NCBI RefSeq assembly: GCF_011753055.1
Contig: NZ_VWWJ01000020.1
Span: forward strand, 92,063-156,062
From: Burkholderia sp. Ax-1719
GTDB lineage: Bacteria > Pseudomonadota > Gammaproteobacteria > Burkholderiales > Burkholderiaceae
Direction of reading: 5' to 3'
DNA length: 64,000 bases
Below, piece after piece: positions 61,515 through 64,000 of the stretch. Below the pieces are notes generated by a model. That model searched no databases. It was given only the letters and a program-made list of their open reading frames with translations, and was not told the origin of the DNA. Position 1 is the stretch's first letter, and each line of letters begins with the position of its first letter. Both the position numbers and the translations under genes were made by a program.

Positions 61515-61774
61515 CGTGTCTCCTGTCGTGTTACGTCGGTTCGTGTTACGTCAGTCATGGATCCGGCTAGAGCGTCACAGTGTACGGCAATCCGTCGTAA
61601 TGCGAACGATCGTGCGTTTATTTTTGTGATGAGGGTGTCGATGACGCGCACGACGACGCCAGAAGCGTGCTCCGAAAGCGAGTCGGAATGTGCCGCGCAT
61701 CGTGTCGTAAAGTGCGCCGTCGGCACGCATAGGAAGGCGTCCTCCCTGTCGTTCGTCTGCCTTCTTTCCTCGGT

Positions 61775-61780
61775 TACAAT
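61775..61780 (+). promoter_or_regulatory. Candidate surE -10 box immediately before the ATG
   Basis: TACAAT ends 6 bases before the surE ATG, so transcription would start at or within a base or two of the start codon. There is no Shine-Dalgarno sequence between. The -35 is weak (TTCGTC at 61752-61757). Confidence 0.35.
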
Positions 61781-61786
61781 CGGCTG

Positions 61787-62548
61787 ATGCGAATACTACT
61801 CAGCAACGACGACGGCTATCTCGCGCCCGGCATTGCCGCGCTCTACGAAGCGCTCAAGCCGCTTGGCGAGATCACGGTGATGGCGCCCGAGCAGAACTGC
61901 AGCGCCGCCTCGAACTCGCTCACGCTCTCGCGCCCGCTCTCGGTGCTGCGTTCGACGAGCACTGGTTTCTACTACGTCAACGGCACGCCCACGGACTCGG
62001 TGCATATCGCGCTCACGGGCATGCTCGAACATCGGCCCGATCTCGTGGTGTCCGGCATCAACAACGGCCAGAACATGGGCGAAGACACGCTCTACTCGGG
62101 CACGGTCGCCGCGGCCACCGAAGGCATCATGTTCGGCGTGCCGGCCATTGCTTTCTCGCTCGTCGATAAAGACTGGGTGCATCTCGATTCCGCCGCACGC
62201 GTGGCCGCCGACATCGTCGCGCATTACCTCGCTAATCCGCTGCCCGGCAATCCCTTGCTGAACGTCAATATTCCGAACCTGCCTTACGAGGAAATGGGCG
62301 AGTGGCGCGTCACGCGCCTGGGCAAGCGCCATCCTTCGCAACCGGTGATCCGCCAGACCAATCCACGCGGCGAGCCGATCTACTGGATCGGTCCTTCGGG
62401 CAGCGCGCGCGACGCGAGCGAGGGCACGGATTTCCACGCGGTGTCGAACGGCCAGGTGTCGATCACGCCGCTGCAACTCGACCTGACCCATACGCAGATG
62501 TTGCCGGCGACGCACGACTGGGTGCGCCAGGGCGGCAGCGCTTCATGA
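61787..62548 (+). CDS. surE: 5'/3'-nucleotidase SurE
   Basis: The 253-residue protein has the SurE active-site text MRILLSNDDGYLAPGIAAL (metal-binding Asp-Asp) and VVSGINNGQNMGEDTLYSGTVAAATEG (Asn/Ser metal and phosphate site). It is a divalent-metal-dependent nucleoside monophosphatase, linked to stationary phase. Its stop overlaps the pcm start by 4 bases. The surE-pcm-nlpD order is the usual run-up to rpoS. Confidence 0.97.
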   Translation: MRILLSNDDGYLAPGIAALYEALKPLGEITVMAPEQNCSAASNSLTLSRPLSVLRSTSTGFYYVNGTPTDSVHIALTGMLEHRPDLVVSGINNGQNMGEDTLYSGTVAAATEGIMFGVPAIAFSLVDKDWVHLDSAARVAADIVAHYLANPLPGNPLLNVNIPNLPYEEMGEWRVTRLGKRHPSQPVIRQTNPRGEPIYWIGPSGSARDASEGTDFHAVSNGQVSITPLQLDLTHTQMLPATHDWVRQGGSAS

Positions 62549-63648
62549 CGGGCGAGCGCACCAGGCGTTTCCCGCTCGGCCTCGCGGATCTCGTTCGAGA
62601 GCCGCGTCGTCGCGACGATGTTCGTCCCGGCGAGGCGCGTGCGGGTAGCGCGCGTCTTGCTGATGCGCGCACAACGCACGCGGGCAAGCCGGGTGCGAAG
62701 GTCGCGGCCAAGGGCACGGTAAATGCTGGGTCGCCGGGCGTGCGATCGTCCGCGGTGAATGGCACGGGTGTCGTCAAGGCCGCCAAGGCGCCTGGTGTGG
62801 CGCATACGGCCGCGTCGCCCGCGCGCAAGTCCGCCGTGCCTCGCGCCGATCTTTCCGGCCGCGCCGCTCAAACGTTTTCGCCTGCCGCATCGAAGGCGCT
62901 TCCGGCGGGGGCGAGGAGCGCACAGACGCGTCCGGCCACTGCGCCGCGCGCTGGCGTGACGCCGGGCGCGGGTGCGCCGGGCGTCCCCCTTAACGGCGCG
63001 CTCGCACTGACTTCGGAACGGGTTCGCGAACGCATGGTCGAACGCCTGCGTGCGAACGGCGTAACCGATTCGCGTGTGCTCCAGGCGCTTGCAACCGTGC
63101 CGCGCCACATGTTCGTCGATCCTGGCCTTGCGGCTCAGGCCTACGAAGATGCGGCGTTGCCGATCGGCCATCATCAGACCATCTCGAAGCCTTCGGTGGT
63201 CGCCCGCATGCTGGAACTCGCGGGTGCTGGCCGTGAACTGGAACGCGTGCTCGAAATCGGCACGGGCTGCGGCTATCAGGCCGCGGTGCTGAGCCGGATC
63301 GCACGCGATGTGTATTCGATTGAACGCATCAAGCCGTTATACGAGCGCGCAAAGACGAACCTGCGGCCGCTGCGCATCCCGAACATCCGCTTGCACTATG
63401 GCGACGGACGGCTCGGTATGCCGTCGGCGGCGCCGTTCGACGCGATCGTGATTGCCGCAGCCGGCTTCGACGTGCCTCAGGCGCTACTTGAGCAGCTCGC
63501 CATTGGCGGGCGGCTCGTAGCGCCGGTCGCGGAGCAGGACGAGGCGACCCAGGTGCTCACGCTGGTGGAGCGCACGGGCCCCGCGCAGTGGCGGGAGTCG
63601 AGGCTTGATCGCGTTTTCTTTGTCCCCTTAAAATCCGGAGTGATCTGA
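62545..63648 (+). CDS. pcm: Protein-L-isoaspartate O-methyltransferase with long N-terminal extension
   Basis: The protein has 367 residues against about 210-220 for typical PIMT. The catalytic domain begins near residue 150 (LTSERVRERMVERLRANGVTDSRVLQALATVPRHMFVD) and has the SAM motif VLEIGTGCGYQAAVLS and HHQTISKPSVVARML. It repairs isoaspartyl damage. Residues 1-150 are a basic, Ala/Pro/Gly-rich, probably disordered extension. The ATG at 62545 overlaps surE; no internal start near residue 145 has a ribosome site, so the extension seems real. Confidence 0.9.
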   Translation: MTGERTRRFPLGLADLVREPRRRDDVRPGEARAGSARLADARTTHAGKPGAKVAAKGTVNAGSPGVRSSAVNGTGVVKAAKAPGVAHTAASPARKSAVPRADLSGRAAQTFSPAASKALPAGARSAQTRPATAPRAGVTPGAGAPGVPLNGALALTSERVRERMVERLRANGVTDSRVLQALATVPRHMFVDPGLAAQAYEDAALPIGHHQTISKPSVVARMLELAGAGRELERVLEIGTGCGYQAAVLSRIARDVYSIERIKPLYERAKTNLRPLRIPNIRLHYGDGRLGMPSAAPFDAIVIAAAGFDVPQALLEQLAIGGRLVAPVAEQDEATQVLTLVERTGPAQWRESRLDRVFFVPLKSGVI

Positions 63649-63653
63649 AACCG

Positions 63654-64000
63654 ATGAGTATGTTGCGCGCGATGCAAAGAAAACGCCTGAATATCGATTT
63701 GACCACAGCCCAACGTAGTGCTTCGGTCATCGCGCTCTGTCTGCTGACGGCTTGCGCGACGCGTCTGGACAATGCGCCCGTGGTGGACCGCACCTCGGCG
63801 CTCGGCACCGCTGGCGCACAGCCGCCGGTGCCGCTCGGGCCGCCGCCTCCGGGATATTACCGGGTGAAGCCGGGCGATACTCTCTATAGGATTGCGCTCG
63901 AAAACGGCCAGAACTACCGCGACATCGCGACGTGGAACAACCTCGCCAATCCGAACCAGATCGAAGTGGATCAGCTGTTGCGCGTCGTGCCGCCGGGCGC
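63654..64000 (+). CDS. nlpD: NlpD-like lipoprotein with LysM domain, 5' part
   Basis: The frame runs off the right end after about 115 residues. It begins MSMLRAMQRKRLNIDLTTAQ, continues to a lipobox (LLTAC, lipid Cys34) and a LysM peptidoglycan-binding domain (YYRVKPGDTLYRIALENGQ, then YRDIATWNNLANPNQIEV). In NlpD a degenerate M23 domain follows that activates amidase AmiC in cell division; it would lie outside the window. Position after surE-pcm supports the call. Confidence 0.88.
   Translation, partial: MSMLRAMQRKRLNIDLTTAQRSASVIALCLLTACATRLDNAPVVDRTSALGTAGAQPPVPLGPPPPGYYRVKPGDTLYRIALENGQNYRDIATWNNLANPNQIEVDQLLRVVPPG

Noticed and set aside
1..64000. Insertion sequences, prophage, integrative elements, tRNA or rRNA genes
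   Set aside because: I looked for transposase and integrase motifs, terminal repeats and tRNA-like cloverleafs and found none that could be supported.

Overview
The window is a GC-rich chromosomal segment from a member of the Burkholderiaceae, most likely Burkholderia sensu lato (Paraburkholderia, Caballeronia or Burkholderia). The assignment rests on gene content and order: rpsF-priB-rpsR-rplI-dnaB, a complete Ara4N (arn) operon with split ArnA activities, alaA-hom-thrC-moeA-moaD-moaE, acoR/acoXABC-lipA, rho-trxA next to ffs-dnaX-ybaB-recR, and surE-pcm-nlpD. The species cannot be named from sequence alone. The region reads as core chromosome. I see no integrase, transposase, phage gene, CRISPR array, tRNA or rRNA gene; the only RNA gene found is the 4.5S SRP RNA.

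Layout. 1-1738: the 5' part of glyoxylate carboligase with a divergent LysR regulator. 1751-5023: an ECF sigma/anti-sigma pair divergent from a Tat-exported metallophosphoesterase and a CuA-like cupredoxin. 5215-8225: ribosomal proteins S6, S18 and L9, PriB and the DnaB helicase. 8418-10066: low-affinity phosphate transport (DUF47/PhoU-like protein and Pit). 10140-14276: an SDR protein, an NlpC/P60 lipoprotein and a PIN-PhoH protein. 14679-22959: peroxiredoxin Bcp and the arn genes for L-Ara4N addition to lipid A. 24032-30389: alanine transaminase, threonine synthesis and molybdopterin synthesis. 30389-30664: remnants that look like a decayed hipBA module.

30661-36388: an M23 peptidase, a group III truncated haemoglobin, NsrR and ClpB. 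36482-45686: YidB, a ComEA-like protein, then the acetoin catabolic locus with a sigma-54 activator, a clear -24/-12 promoter and palindromic upstream sites. 45769-52733: a MATE pump, an ArnT-like glycosyltransferase, L31 type B, MtfA, and an MFS/MerR pair with a palindromic operator. 52856-63648: Rho, thioredoxin, 4.5S RNA, DnaX, YbaB, RecR, a class III CoA-transferase, a quinone reductase, SurE and Pcm. 63654-64000: the start of an NlpD-like lipoprotein.

No gene set here is plainly an undescribed system. The best candidates for new biology are mostly regulatory: the divergent ECF locus with its variant cupredoxin, 12-bp tandem repeats resembling PmrA half-sites upstream of arnT, a 22-bp-phased repeat in the pit leader, and the acetoin enhancer dyads. 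The hipBA remnant and the SDR lacking YxxxK also deserve a look.
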